Below are positions 14,847-24,056 of a stretch of DNA of 64,000 bases, piece by piece (position 1 is the stretch's first letter; the number at the start of each line of letters is the position of its first letter). Made by a program: the position numbers and the translations under genes. Below the pieces are notes generated by a model. That model worked only from the letters and a program-made list of their open reading frames with translations. It had not been told where the DNA came from and did no database searches. Source of the stretch: Pseudarthrobacter sp. PS3-L1 (GTDB taxonomy: Bacteria; Actinomycetota; Actinomycetes; Actinomycetales; Micrococcaceae); NCBI RefSeq assembly GCF_030063285.1, contig NZ_JASISU010000001.1, positions 372,001-436,000 of the forward strand, read 5' to 3'.

Positions 14847-16669
14847 TGGCACGCAACCAGCGGGCCAATCCGCCGTCGAACGCCATCGATTCCAACAACC
14901 CTCAGGACTTCGCCATTTCTCCTCAAGACACCAGCGCCAGCCCCGTGGAAGAACCGCAAAAGCAGGCCAAAGCATCCCGGGGGAAGACATCAGGCGTGGC
15001 GAAGTCCAAGTCTGAAACGAGCATGCCAGCGTTGGGCCCACTGGGCATGCTCCGATGGGCGTGGACGCAGTTAACCAGCATGCGCACAGCGCTGTTCCTG
15101 CTGCTGCTCCTGGCCGTGGCGGCGGTTCCTGGGTCGTTGTTCCCGCAACGGCCCACCAACCCGTCAGTCGTCACCCAGTACATTGCTGACAATCCGAACT
15201 ACGGCAAGCTGCTGGACACCCTGCAGCTTTACGACGTCTACTCGTCGGCCTGGTTTTCGGCCATCTACATCCTGCTGTTCATTTCCCTGATTGGCTGCGT
15301 CATTCCGCGCGCAATTGCGCACTTCAAAGCGATGCGTTCCCAGCCGCCCAAGACCCCCAAGCGACTCTCGCGACTGCCCGAATATGGCACCCTGGTGGTT
15401 CCTGCTGCTTCCGCAATCCCTGCCTCGGACGCCATCAACGATGCTGCCCGCGTGTTGCGCAAGCGCGGTTACCGGGTGGATGTCCGGGACGTGGACGGAG
15501 ACAAGCCGTCCCTTGGCGCGGAACGTGGTTTTTTCCGCGAAGTGGGCAACCTGGTCTTTCATACATCCCTGATTGGTGTCCTCGTTTCGGTGGCACTTGG
15601 CGGGCTCTACGGCTACAGCGGCCAGCGGATCCTGGTGGAGGGCGATACCTTCGTCAATACCCTTGTGGGGTACGACCAGTTCACTCCGGGCACCAACTTC
15701 CAGTCATCCCAGCTGGAGCCGTACTCCATCCAACTGGACAAATTTGATGTGGTCTTTGACCGGGAATCCAAGGGCAAGTTTGGCCAGCCCATCGACTTCA
15801 CGGCTGCTGTGACGACAAAGGAGACTCCCGAGGCGCCAGCCAAGGAGGAGATTCTCAAGGTCAACGATCCGGTGACACTTGGCGGGACCAGCGTTTACCT
15901 CACGGGCAACGGCTACGCGCCAGTAGTGACTATCCGTGATGGCGATGGAAATATTGCCATGCAGGGGCCAGTCGTGGCCAAGCTGCAGGGTGACAATTAC
16001 TACTCGTCAGTGGTGATCAAGGTTCCCGATGCCAAGCCCGACCAGCTCGGATTTGTCGGGTTTTTCCTGCCGACGGCCTTTGTGACCCCGGACGGGGTGT
16101 CTTTCAGTGGCGATCCGGAGCTGCTCAATCCACAGCTGACCCTCAACTCCTACTACGGGGACCTGGGACTGGACAACGGGTCACCACAGAACGTTTTTGA
16201 GCTCGACGTGGAAGACCTCACCCCGTTGAATGCCAGGAACCTCGACGCCGGTGGAATCACCCTGGGGGAAGGCTCCACGTATACGCTCCCCGACGGCAAG
16301 GGAACAATCTCGTTCGACGGCGTCAAGCGCTACGTGGGCGTGGATATCCACCACAACCCGGGCCAGCTCTACGCGCTCATTTTCGCCCTGCTGGCTGTGG
16401 GTGGCCTGATCGTCTCGCTCTACGTCAACCGACGTCGCGTCTGGGTCCGGACGGGGACGCACCCGGACGGGCGCACCATGGTGGAATATGGCCTGCTGGC
16501 CCGCGGTGAGGACCACCGGTTGGCTGCCGAATCCGCTGCCGTTGGGAAACTTCTTGCCAGCGAATGGAAACTTTCCACATCCACTCAGGCAATTCCCAGC
16601 AGTAGCGGCGATAATGACCCAGAATCCCTTTCCTCCCCAGAGGACCCGCAGTCTAAGAAGGACCAGTAA
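14846..16669 (+). CDS. resB: Cytochrome c biogenesis protein ResB
   Basis: A 607-residue protein. A hydrophilic N-terminal tail of about 70 residues is followed by MRWAWTQLTSMRTALFLLLLLAVAAVPGSLFPQR, then further membrane spans (for example WFSAIYILLFISLIGCVIPRA), a large extracytoplasmic domain (about 280-500), and a last span LYALIFALLAVGGLIVSLYV. ResB and CcsA/ResC form the system II haem export and attachment complex. Coupled to ccdA by TGATG and to ccsB by an overlap at 16669. Confidence 0.95.
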   Translation: MARNQRANPPSNAIDSNNPQDFAISPQDTSASPVEEPQKQAKASRGKTSGVAKSKSETSMPALGPLGMLRWAWTQLTSMRTALFLLLLLAVAAVPGSLFPQRPTNPSVVTQYIADNPNYGKLLDTLQLYDVYSSAWFSAIYILLFISLIGCVIPRAIAHFKAMRSQPPKTPKRLSRLPEYGTLVVPAASAIPASDAINDAARVLRKRGYRVDVRDVDGDKPSLGAERGFFREVGNLVFHTSLIGVLVSVALGGLYGYSGQRILVEGDTFVNTLVGYDQFTPGTNFQSSQLEPYSIQLDKFDVVFDRESKGKFGQPIDFTAAVTTKETPEAPAKEEILKVNDPVTLGGTSVYLTGNGYAPVVTIRDGDGNIAMQGPVVAKLQGDNYYSSVVIKVPDAKPDQLGFVGFFLPTAFVTPDGVSFSGDPELLNPQLTLNSYYGDLGLDNGSPQNVFELDVEDLTPLNARNLDAGGITLGEGSTYTLPDGKGTISFDGVKRYVGVDIHHNPGQLYALIFALLAVGGLIVSLYVNRRRVWVRTGTHPDGRTMVEYGLLARGEDHRLAAESAAVGKLLASEWKLSTSTQAIPSSSGDNDPESLSSPEDPQSKKDQ

Positions 16670-17760
16670 TGCCCTACGCAATCAACGAAACCATGGGCCA
16701 GTACAGCGAGCTCTTCATGCTCCTGGCTGCCGGTACCTACACGGTGGCTTTCATTGCCTTCGCCTGGGACCTGGCCAAGAGCAGCAGGACCCTGAAGCTG
16801 GTGGATCAGAAGGCTGCCGAAGCAACTGAGGACAGGGTCCCCGTTGCTGCAGGCGCGGTTGCTGCTGCCGGCGCCTCGGAGGCAAACCGAACCGAAGGCC
16901 ACGTTCCTGGGCCTGTGGGCAGGGCCGAGCGCCCCACGTCCAAGGCCGGCAGTGGCGGCGGCGTCCAGACCGCCGACGATGACATGCGCTATGCCGCCAC
17001 CCGCCGGGGACCAGCCCGTGTGGCTGTTGCGGTCTCCATCCTTGGTGTGCTGATCCACGCTGCCGGTGTGCTGACCAGGGCCGTAGGCTCAGGCCGCGTG
17101 CCGTGGGGAAATATGTATGAATTCCTGACCACCGGCGCCTTTGTGGCAGTTGCTGTTTTCCTGCTGGCCCTGATACGCCGGGACCTGCGCTTCCTGGGAA
17201 CATTTGTGCTCGGCCTGGCAGTTGTCATGCTTACCGCGGCGTCAGTTGCCTACTGGACCCCCGTCGGCCACCTGGTCCCTGCATTGCAGAGCTACTGGCT
17301 TATAATCCACGTTTCAATTGCCGTGATCTCGTCAGCGCTGTTCACTCTCACGTTCGCCATGTCCGCCCTGCAGCTCGTGCAGTCACACCGGCAGAAGAGT
17401 GTGGCGGCCGGGGGAGCGGACAAGCTTGGCTTCATGCGGCTAGTGCCCTCTGCCCAGAGCCTGGAGAACCTCTCCTACCGCATCAACGCCATCGCTTTCA
17501 TCGGCTGGACCTTCACGCTGATGTTCGGAGCTATTTGGGCAGAGAAAGCCTGGGGCCGGTTCTGGGGCTGGGATACCAAGGAGGTCTGGACCTTCGTGAT
17601 CTGGGTTGTCTACGCAGGCTACCTCCACGCGCGCGCCACCAGGGGGTGGACAGGAACCCGTGCCGCTTGGCTGTCCATTGTTGGCTACCTCTGCGTCGTG
17701 TTCAACTTCACGATCGTGAACCAGTTCTTCAACGGACTGCACTCCTACTCCGGATTGTAG
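16669..17760 (+). CDS. ccsB: Cytochrome c biogenesis protein CcsA/ResC (CcsB)
   Basis: A 363-residue protein with about eight membrane helices. The haem-handling WWD-type motif is visible as WGRFWGWDTKEVWTFVIW, and NFTIVNQFFNGLHSYSGL forms the conserved C-terminus. A low-complexity Ala/Gly-rich insert (about 48-105) lies between the first and second helices. It completes the system II haem ligation apparatus with ResB. Last gene of the operon, followed by a strong terminator. Confidence 0.95.
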   Translation: MPYAINETMGQYSELFMLLAAGTYTVAFIAFAWDLAKSSRTLKLVDQKAAEATEDRVPVAAGAVAAAGASEANRTEGHVPGPVGRAERPTSKAGSGGGVQTADDDMRYAATRRGPARVAVAVSILGVLIHAAGVLTRAVGSGRVPWGNMYEFLTTGAFVAVAVFLLALIRRDLRFLGTFVLGLAVVMLTAASVAYWTPVGHLVPALQSYWLIIHVSIAVISSALFTLTFAMSALQLVQSHRQKSVAAGGADKLGFMRLVPSAQSLENLSYRINAIAFIGWTFTLMFGAIWAEKAWGRFWGWDTKEVWTFVIWVVYAGYLHARATRGWTGTRAAWLSIVGYLCVVFNFTIVNQFFNGLHSYSGL

Positions 17761-17813
17761 GGAGCGCACTCCCGCAGCGTTATTCACAACGCTCCCCGGT
17801 AGCCCGAAGTACG

Positions 17814-17853
17814 GGGCGGGGAAGCAACGGCCACGGCCTTTGCTTCCCCGCCC
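17814..17853 (+). terminator. Terminator of the cytochrome c assembly operon
   Basis: GGGCGGGGAAGCAA (17814-17827) is the exact complement of TTGCTTCCCCGCCC (17840-17853), with a 12-nt loop. It is followed by TTCTGCG. Confidence 0.85.
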
Positions 17854-18161
17854 TTCTGCGTTCCGTCGGAGGATTCCTGCTTAAGGGCTGCCGATTCCCT
17901 GGTTTCCCCGCTGATGTTCGGCAACTCCGCAGCCATCCCAATGATCTGGACCAGGTAGCCGCCAGGAGCCGTGACGGTGAGGCAGCAAAGGTTTGGTCCA
18001 TAATGCGGGATGTTGCGTAGCCCACCGTGGACAGTCGCCGCGACACGGCTCCCACGTCTCCGTCAGTGCCGGACTGAAGGGAAACGGCCTCCATTCGAAG
18101 CGTTTAGCGACCTGCGATGGGGTGTCAGGTGATCGCGGAGGTGTTTTTGCTCAGGGGAGCA
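17854..18161. other. Intergenic stretch with no supported gene
   Basis: About 308 bp between the ccsB terminator and the 3' end of the minus-strand gene at 18162. Short frames exist on both strands, but none has a convincing start, recognisable motif or biased composition. A minus-strand frame containing TVTAPGGYLVQIIG looks protein-like but has no start or partner. It could be a decayed gene; nothing can be assigned. Confidence 0.5.
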
Positions 18162-18779
18162 TCAGGAGCGGTCTTCGTCCTTGGCTTCGGAATCGCTGCT
18201 GGACTGGTGGCCTGAGCCCTCGTTGCCGTCACCGGAGCGGCCTGACCCTGCGGGACCACCCCCGGGGATATCTTTTCCCGCGTCTCCGCTGCCCTCAGTG
18301 CCCCTCAGGGGATTCGCGTGACCGGCCTTGCTGCCATCAGGGGCGTCCTTGCCGGAACCGGGAGTTCCACTGGCGTTTCCGGAGCCGCCTGTCCTTCCGG
18401 ACGATGGATCCGGCGTTGATTCCTTGGCTGAAGCAGCGGGAGCCGCTGTTCCGGGCTGACGCTTTTGTTCATCCAGCAGGGCTTTGGCTCGGGCGGCCTG
18501 TGCCTGCTTACGGCGCTGGTACTCAAGGTTGCGCAGGAAGTCGGGATCGTCGTCGGGCGCCGTTGATGTGCGGGATCCCTGACGGGGCTCGGGAGTGTAG
18601 CGGGGGCGGCCAATCAGCAGCCACAGGATGGCGCCCACGACGGGAAGCACAATCATGACCACGATCCACGCCGGCTTTGAAATGCCACGCGTCTGGCGCC
18701 CCTCAGTGCGGATCACATCGACCAGCCCGTAGACGAATACGGCCAGCACTGCAACGGCAAGAACTACACGGAAGAGCAT
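18162..18779 (-). CDS. PLD-nuclease N-terminal domain membrane protein with disordered C-terminus
   Basis: A 205-residue protein. MLFRVVLAVAVLAVFVYGLVDVIRTEGRQTRGISKPAWIVVMIVLPVVGAILWLLIGRPR gives two membrane helices with the layout of PLDc_N domains (cardiolipin-synthase N-terminal type). The rest is a Gly/Ser/Pro/Asp-rich tail after a basic helix (QRRKQAQAARAKALLDEQKR). There is no catalytic phospholipase domain. The start is uncertain: ATG 18779 puts the helix at the N-terminus, and upstream in-frame codons to 18854 would add 25 polar residues. Probably a small membrane protein of unknown role. Confidence 0.72.
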   Translation of the reverse strand: MLFRVVLAVAVLAVFVYGLVDVIRTEGRQTRGISKPAWIVVMIVLPVVGAILWLLIGRPRYTPEPRQGSRTSTAPDDDPDFLRNLEYQRRKQAQAARAKALLDEQKRQPGTAAPAASAKESTPDPSSGRTGGSGNASGTPGSGKDAPDGSKAGHANPLRGTEGSGDAGKDIPGGGPAGSGRSGDGNEGSGHQSSSDSEAKDEDRS

Positions 18780-18873
18780 GCCCTCCAGTCTATCCTTGAC
18801 GGGACTATCTGGATGCCTCCGCGTTGACTGCCGTTCAGACGCCATTCCCAGCACGGGCGGCTAAACTGGAACT

Positions 18874-19200
18874 GTGGCTTTCCTGAAATACTCCCTGATC
18901 CGGCTGGCGATCTTTGCGCCGCTCTTCGTGCTCTTCCTCTACCTGCAGCTCGGTGCGGTGCTCTCTGTCGTCTGCGCGGCTGCCATGGCATTCTCCGTCA
19001 GCTACATCTTTTTCCAGAAGCAGCGCAACGCGGCTGCGGCAAGCCTGCAGCGCAGGGTGACGGGCAAGGCAACACCCTTGCGTTCATTGACTGAGATCAA
19101 CGACGCCGAGGCCGAGGATGCCATGGTGGATGCCAACCCCGACGTGCAGGTTCGCAACGACATCAAAAAAACCAATGCCAGAAAGTCCGCCGAGGGCTGA
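18874..19200 (+). CDS. DUF4229 domain membrane protein
   Basis: A 108-residue protein: MAFLKYSLIRLAIFAPLFVLFLYLQLG then a second helix LSVVCAAAMAFSVSYIFF, followed by a charged tail. This matches actinobacterial DUF4229 proteins, which are often found beside menaquinone genes. The start is GTG 18874, with TAAACT (18862-18867) 6 nt upstream, which suggests leaderless translation. Function unknown. Confidence 0.82.
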   Translation: MAFLKYSLIRLAIFAPLFVLFLYLQLGAVLSVVCAAAMAFSVSYIFFQKQRNAAAASLQRRVTGKATPLRSLTEINDAEAEDAMVDANPDVQVRNDIKKTNARKSAEG

Positions 19201-19244
19201 ACCGGGCATTTCCCGACGCCAGTGCCTGGCTGGAACGGTGCGCG

Positions 19245-20126
19245 CTAGAAGCCGCGGCTCAGGACCAGCCCCAGTGCGAAAAGGATGCTGTAGCCCAGGT
19301 TGATCAAACCTGTCTGCTTGAGAACCGGAATCAGGCTCTTGCGCTTGCGGCCATTGATCATGAGCCAGGCTGGCATCAGGCAGGCTGGGATCAGCAGCAG
19401 GACAATGAGCATCCAGGGACGGGTGGGCGCAAGGATGACCACCAGCAGGATGGCTACGGCCAGCATCAAGACATAACTCTCGCGGGCGTGCCTGTCCCCG
19501 AGGCGGACGGCCAGGGTTTTCTTGCCCGCCTTGATGTCGGTGGGAATATCGCGGACATTGTTTGCCATCAGCAGGGCCGTGGCGATCAGCCCTGTTCCAA
19601 TGGCGCCCACCACGGCCGGGAGGCTGATCTGGGCGGCCTGCGTATAGGTGGTGCCGAGGGTCGCTACCAGGCCGAAGAAGACAAAAACAAAGACGTCACC
19701 CAGGCCCATATAGCCATAGGGATTCTTGCCGCCGGTATAGCCCCAGGCCGCCATGACAGCGCCAGCCCCCACGAGGATCAGCCACCAGCTCTGGGTCAGG
19801 ATGACCAAGACAAGGCCCAGCGCCATGGCAAGACCAAAGATGCTAAATGCCGCATATTTGACCTGGTGCGGTTTGGCAGCGCCCGAGCCAACCAGACGCA
19901 GCGGCCCCACCCGGTCCTCGTCAGTGCCCCGGATGCCATCCGAGTAGTCATTGGCGTAGTTCACGCCAATCTGGAGAAGAAGCGCCACCAGGGCTGCCAA
20001 CACTGCGTTGAGCGGTTTGAAGAGGTCTAGCTCGTAGGCCGCAGCGGTACCGATCAGGACGGGCGCAATTGCTGCCGGGAGGGTGCGCGGGCGTGAGCCC
20101 TGGATCCATTGGGCGGCTGTTGCCAC
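19245..20126 (-). CDS. menA: 1,4-dihydroxy-2-naphthoate polyprenyltransferase
   Basis: A 293-residue UbiA-family integral membrane enzyme that attaches the polyprenyl tail to dihydroxynaphthoate, forming demethylmenaquinone. GVNYANDYSDGIRGTDEDRVGP holds the first Asp-rich metal/diphosphate motif (NDYSDGxxGTD). VRDIPTDIKAGKKTLAVRLGD is the second. About eight hydrophobic spans are present. It starts at GTG 20126 with GAGG just upstream. Last gene of the minus-strand men cluster, 82 bp after menE. Confidence 0.95.
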   Translation of the reverse strand: MATAAQWIQGSRPRTLPAAIAPVLIGTAAAYELDLFKPLNAVLAALVALLLQIGVNYANDYSDGIRGTDEDRVGPLRLVGSGAAKPHQVKYAAFSIFGLAMALGLVLVILTQSWWLILVGAGAVMAAWGYTGGKNPYGYMGLGDVFVFVFFGLVATLGTTYTQAAQISLPAVVGAIGTGLIATALLMANNVRDIPTDIKAGKKTLAVRLGDRHARESYVLMLAVAILLVVILAPTRPWMLIVLLLIPACLMPAWLMINGRKRKSLIPVLKQTGLINLGYSILFALGLVLSRGF

Positions 20127-20208
20127 GTCAGTACCTCGTGTTGGGTCGATGAATGAATGAACGAAAACTAGCAGGACTGCCGCAGGGTGCAGTCGGTGCA
20201 GATCTACT

Positions 20209-21360
20209 CTACGTTCCCCGGTGCTGTTCGGTGAGCCGGGCGGTCATGGCCAACCGGTCTGGCTTGCCGTTGGGGAGCATCAGCAACTCGTGGGCGAAAA
20301 TCACAGTTTTAGGCGCACTGACACCGAGGGATCCGTTCCAGAGTTCCCTCAGCTGCGCGTCCTGCGCGTCCTGCGCAGCTTCGCTGGCACGAAGGGTTCC
20401 GGTAGCGACAAATGCTGCGACGGCCTGCCCCCACTCCGCAGACGGCACGCCGGCGACAAACGCAGCCTGGACGCCGTCGAACGCCTCCAGTTCGGCCTGA
20501 ACCCGATTGCCGGAGACCTTGATGCCGCCCGTGATGATGACGTCGTCGGCGCGTCCGAGAACCGTGAGGCGGCCGTCCGCATCCAGCTCGCCAAGGTCGT
20601 TGGTCCGGAACCAGCGCGTTCCGTCTTCCTCGAAGAAGGCCCCCGAGATGCGGTCCGGTGCCTCAAGGTAGCCGGCTGCGACGGTGTCGCCGCCCAGCAG
20701 AACCCGGCCGTCGTCATCGAGCCTGACCTGGACACCTTCAAGTGGCACACCGTTGTAGACGCACCCGCCGCAGGTCTCCGAAGAGCCATATGTGGTGACA
20801 ATCTGAAGACCGGCGTCATGCGCGGCGGCTAGGAGGGCCGACGACGCCGGGGCGCCACCCAGCAGGATCCCGTTGAATCGCCGGAGCACGGCCAGTGTCT
20901 CCGGCGACGGCGCGTCCAGAAGTCGCTGCAACTGCGTGGGAACCAGCGAGGTGAAGCGCATTTTGTCAGTGAGCTCTAGGGCCGCCTGAGTGAAACCCTC
21001 GGGGGTAAAGCCGTGGGTGAGGTCCATGGCCCAGGGGCGTGTGCCCGCGAAGAGCGAACGCACCAGGACCTGCACGCCGGCTACGTACTGCACGGGAAGA
21101 GCCAGCAGCCACTGGCCTTCCCCGCGGAGGGCAATGGCGGTCGCCATCGAGGAGGCGGCAAGAGCCTCAACAGGCAAGACGGTTGACTTTGGGGTGCCGG
21201 TGGAGCCAGATGTCCGCACCACCACAACTGCATCATCGTAGCCGGGGGTCTCCACGTGCTGCACGGTCAGGGAACCATCGGGCTCTGCGATGATTTCCAC
21301 GGCAGGCCCCTCACCGTGCAGGGCAGCGGCCAAGGCTTTCAGTGCTGGATCAATAGTCAT
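20209..21360 (-). CDS. menE: o-succinylbenzoate--CoA ligase
   Basis: A 383-residue, short AMP-binding enzyme. VVVRTSGSTGTPKSTVLPVEA is the phosphate-binding loop, TTYGSSETCGGCVYNG the A5 motif, WFRTNDLGELDADGRL the A7/A8 region and GGIKVSGNRVQAELE the hinge. The small size and clustering with menA and menB identify it as MenE, which activates o-succinylbenzoate. A good AAGGA site lies before ATG 21360, and the menB stop is only 15 bp upstream. Confidence 0.93.
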   Translation of the reverse strand: MTIDPALKALAAALHGEGPAVEIIAEPDGSLTVQHVETPGYDDAVVVVRTSGSTGTPKSTVLPVEALAASSMATAIALRGEGQWLLALPVQYVAGVQVLVRSLFAGTRPWAMDLTHGFTPEGFTQAALELTDKMRFTSLVPTQLQRLLDAPSPETLAVLRRFNGILLGGAPASSALLAAAHDAGLQIVTTYGSSETCGGCVYNGVPLEGVQVRLDDDGRVLLGGDTVAAGYLEAPDRISGAFFEEDGTRWFRTNDLGELDADGRLTVLGRADDVIITGGIKVSGNRVQAELEAFDGVQAAFVAGVPSAEWGQAVAAFVATGTLRASEAAQDAQDAQLRELWNGSLGVSAPKTVIFAHELLMLPNGKPDRLAMTARLTEQHRGT

Positions 21361-21375
21361 TGTCAGCTCCAGTCC

Positions 21376-22329
21376 TTAGAAGTAGTAGGGAAAGGCGGAC
21401 CAGTCGGGGTCCCGTTTGGCCAGGAAGGCTTCTTTGCCCTCTACCGCCTCATCCGTCATATACGCGAGGCGGGTAGCCTCACCGGCGAAAACCTGCTGTC
21501 CTGCCAGGCCGTCATCCGCGAGGTTGAACGCAAACTTCAGCATCCGGATTGCCTGTGGTGACTGCCGCGCAATGTCCGCGGCGTACTCCAGGGCTACATC
21601 TTCGAGGTGCTGGTGGTCCACGGACTCGTTGACTGCCCCCATGCGCACCATGTCATCGGCTGAATACTCCCGTGCCAGGAAGAAGATCTCCCGCGCTTTT
21701 TTCTGGCCGATCTGACGGGCCAGCAAGGCGGACCCGTAGCCGGCGTCGAAACTGCCCACCGTGGCATCCGTCTGCTTGAATTTCCCGTGCTGGCGAGAGG
21801 CTATGGTGAGGTCAGAAACGACGTGCAGCGAATGCCCGCCGCCCGCCGCCCAGCCGTTAACGACGGCGATGACCACTTTTGGCATGGTGCGCATGAGCCG
21901 CTGGACCTCAAGGATGTGCAGCCGTCCGGCGCGTGCCGGATCGATGCTCTCCTGCGTCTCGCCTTCTGCATACCGGTACCCGTCGCGGCCGCGAATACGC
22001 TGGTCTCCGCCCGAACAGAAGGAATGGCCCCCATCCTTGGGAGACGGGCCATTGCCGGTCAGGAGGACGGTGGCTACATCCGGGCTCATCCGGGCGTGGT
22101 CCATCGCCCGGTACAGTTCATCCACCGTGCCGGGACGAAACGCGTTGCGTACCTCTGGCCTGTTGAAAGCGATCCGTACGGTGGGAAGGTCCCGTACCAG
22201 GGCGCCCTCTGCATCGCGTTCCACCTGCCGGTGGTACGTCATGTCCTGAAAGTCGTCGAAGCCGGAGACCACACGCCAGCGGCTGGGATCGAAAACGTCG
22301 GACACCTTGGCAGGAAGTTGGCTATTCAC
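21376..22329 (-). CDS. menB: 1,4-dihydroxy-2-naphthoyl-CoA synthase
   Basis: A 317-residue crotonase-fold enzyme that cyclises o-succinylbenzoyl-CoA. Hallmarks are DMTYHRQ, IAFNRPEVRNAFRPGTVDEL, SGGDQRIRGRDGYRY (the MenB-specific loop), GWAAGGGHSLHVVSDLTIAS and SFDAGYGSALLARQIG. It starts at GTG 22329. On the minus strand TAGACT (22337-22342) ends 7 nt before it, so a leaderless transcript is likely. First gene of menB-menE-menA. Confidence 0.95.
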   Translation of the reverse strand: MNSQLPAKVSDVFDPSRWRVVSGFDDFQDMTYHRQVERDAEGALVRDLPTVRIAFNRPEVRNAFRPGTVDELYRAMDHARMSPDVATVLLTGNGPSPKDGGHSFCSGGDQRIRGRDGYRYAEGETQESIDPARAGRLHILEVQRLMRTMPKVVIAVVNGWAAGGGHSLHVVSDLTIASRQHGKFKQTDATVGSFDAGYGSALLARQIGQKKAREIFFLAREYSADDMVRMGAVNESVDHQHLEDVALEYAADIARQSPQAIRMLKFAFNLADDGLAGQQVFAGEATRLAYMTDEAVEGKEAFLAKRDPDWSAFPYYF

Positions 22330-22783
22330 TTTCGTAAGTCTAGTAATCTGAGCTAGCCGATGCAGAACTCACGGCCTCAGGTCCGTTATGACGGGTCAGG
22401 AAAGAGGCTTCTGGCGGTCTTCCCATGGGTGGGCAGGGGTGGCTCGCGGACCCGCTACTGACCGTGGATCTGACGAAGTTCCCATGCGTGACGTCCGCGA
22501 ACCACTGTCGCCCAAGGGTGGGCGCCGTCACGGGACGGTGCCCGGGGGAGGTGCCGGGGCATCGTTTTGCAGCCCAGGATGGCAGGTTTTAGCTGGTCCG
22601 GGCAAGGCCTTTCCACCAAGTGCCCCTAGCAAGAACATTTTCTTGACAGAATGTCATGACATGGATCACAGTTGGACAGAGATAGCCGCTTGTTCCGGGC
22701 TTCGGGACACCGTTCCAGGAGTCGTTTGCATCCGCTGGGCCCGCGTTGAGGCCTGAAAATAATGTAAGAGACAGGACAGAACA
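22330..22783. promoter_or_regulatory. Divergent control region between menB and the sugar ABC operon
   Basis: The left end holds the likely menB -10 box. On the plus strand a consensus -35 TTGACA (22643-22648) is followed immediately by the perfect 10-bp palindrome TGTCATGACA (22652-22661), in the position of a repressor operator, but the matching -10 (TCACAG or CACAGT about 22666-22672) is poor. The remaining bases hold no supported gene. The operator would suit control of the sugar transporter; no regulator gene is adjacent. Confidence 0.45.
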
Positions 22784-24052
22784 TTGTCAGAGACGACAAA
22801 ATTCTCCGCCATGAACCGCCGGCAGTTTGGCCTGGGAGCCCTCGGTCTTTCTGCACTAGCCCTGGGCCTGAGCGCCTGCGGCGGTGGGAGCAGCTCTTCA
22901 GATGGGCCCAAGACGCTCCAGCTGATTCTCTCCGGTGACACGAACCAGGGTGGAGCTTTCGCGGCCGCGGCTGCCAAGTACAAGGAAGCAACGGGCGTCA
23001 CCATTGAGGTGGTGGACGTTCCTTCCGCAGATATTGTGACCAAGCTCAAGAACGCCGCAACTGCCAATGATCTCCCAGCGTTGGCACGCGTCACGAGTAT
23101 TGACTCCATTTGGGTCAACCAGCTCCAGGACCTTCGCGATATCGCAGAATCACGCAATATCACCGCAGACCTGCTCCAAGAATCCCCAGACGGCACCATC
23201 CCAGCCATTCCTTCCGACCTGACTGCTGTTGGACTGTTCCTCAACAAGAGCCTGTTCGAGAAGGCGGGTGTCACCTTTCCCACCGAGATCGATAAGACCT
23301 GGACCTGGGACGAATTTGTCCAGGCCATCACCGACGTACGCGAGAAGGCAGGCGCCAAATACGGGATGGTCATGGACCGTTCAGGCCATCGTGTGCGCGC
23401 CATGATGTACGAGTTTGGCAGCAACGCCTTCGCCAAGGAAGGAGATAAGTACACCTCGGATGAGCAGGCTGTAGAAACGCTCGAATACTTCAACAAGCTC
23501 AACGATGATGCCACGATGCCGAAATCGGTCTGGCTTAGCGGTGAAGACGGAAACGCCATGTTCAAGAGCGGCCAGGTAGCCGCCTACTACTCAGGCAGCT
23601 GGCAGATCGCGGATTTCAACAAGAACATCAAGGACTTCGAATGGGTTTCTGTTCCACTGCCCAAGCAGCCTTTGACAGCGACAAACCTGGGTGGCGGCTT
23701 CATGGTGGCGTTCAAGGACACCGGCATGGACGAGGAAGCCAAGAAGTTCATCGACTGGTTCTACGACGATGCCAACTACACTGAATTCGCAAAAACCGGT
23801 GGATACCTTCCCGTCAAGGACCTGACCATCGAGTACCCGTTCCAGCAGTCTGCTTTTGAGATGTACCAGAAGTCCATCGCAGCCAATGATGCCAAGGGGG
23901 ATAATGCCATCAAGCGCGTGGTGCTCGAGGCCTATGCTGACGTTCCGTTCACGGGAGATCCCCTCCGTGAGGAGACCGTGAAGATGCTCTCCGGCAGCCA
24001 GGACGCCAAAACCACGGTGGATAACATCGTGAAGCTCTACAACGGAGCCTAA
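22784..24052 (+). CDS. Sugar ABC transporter substrate-binding lipoprotein
   Basis: A 422-residue product. MNRRQFGLGALGLSALALGLSACGGG is a signal with paired arginines and a lipobox (Leu-Ser-Ala-Cys). The mature part is a family-1 solute-binding protein: TLQLILSGDTNQGGAFAAAAAKYKEATGV at the start, FLNKSLFEKAGV and GQVAAYYSGSWQIADF further on. TTG 22784 with AGGACAGAACA upstream is the longest plausible start; ATG 22811 would begin right at the signal. It delivers an oligosaccharide or polyol to the two permeases that follow. The ligand is not identifiable. Confidence 0.9.
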   Translation: MSETTKFSAMNRRQFGLGALGLSALALGLSACGGGSSSSDGPKTLQLILSGDTNQGGAFAAAAAKYKEATGVTIEVVDVPSADIVTKLKNAATANDLPALARVTSIDSIWVNQLQDLRDIAESRNITADLLQESPDGTIPAIPSDLTAVGLFLNKSLFEKAGVTFPTEIDKTWTWDEFVQAITDVREKAGAKYGMVMDRSGHRVRAMMYEFGSNAFAKEGDKYTSDEQAVETLEYFNKLNDDATMPKSVWLSGEDGNAMFKSGQVAAYYSGSWQIADFNKNIKDFEWVSVPLPKQPLTATNLGGGFMVAFKDTGMDEEAKKFIDWFYDDANYTEFAKTGGYLPVKDLTIEYPFQQSAFEMYQKSIAANDAKGDNAIKRVVLEAYADVPFTGDPLREETVKMLSGSQDAKTTVDNIVKLYNGA

Positions 24053-24056
24053 AGCC

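Noticed and set aside
17780..18094. Minus-strand 104-residue frame in the gap after ccsB
   Set aside because: It has no domain, no good start signal and overlaps the ccsB terminator.
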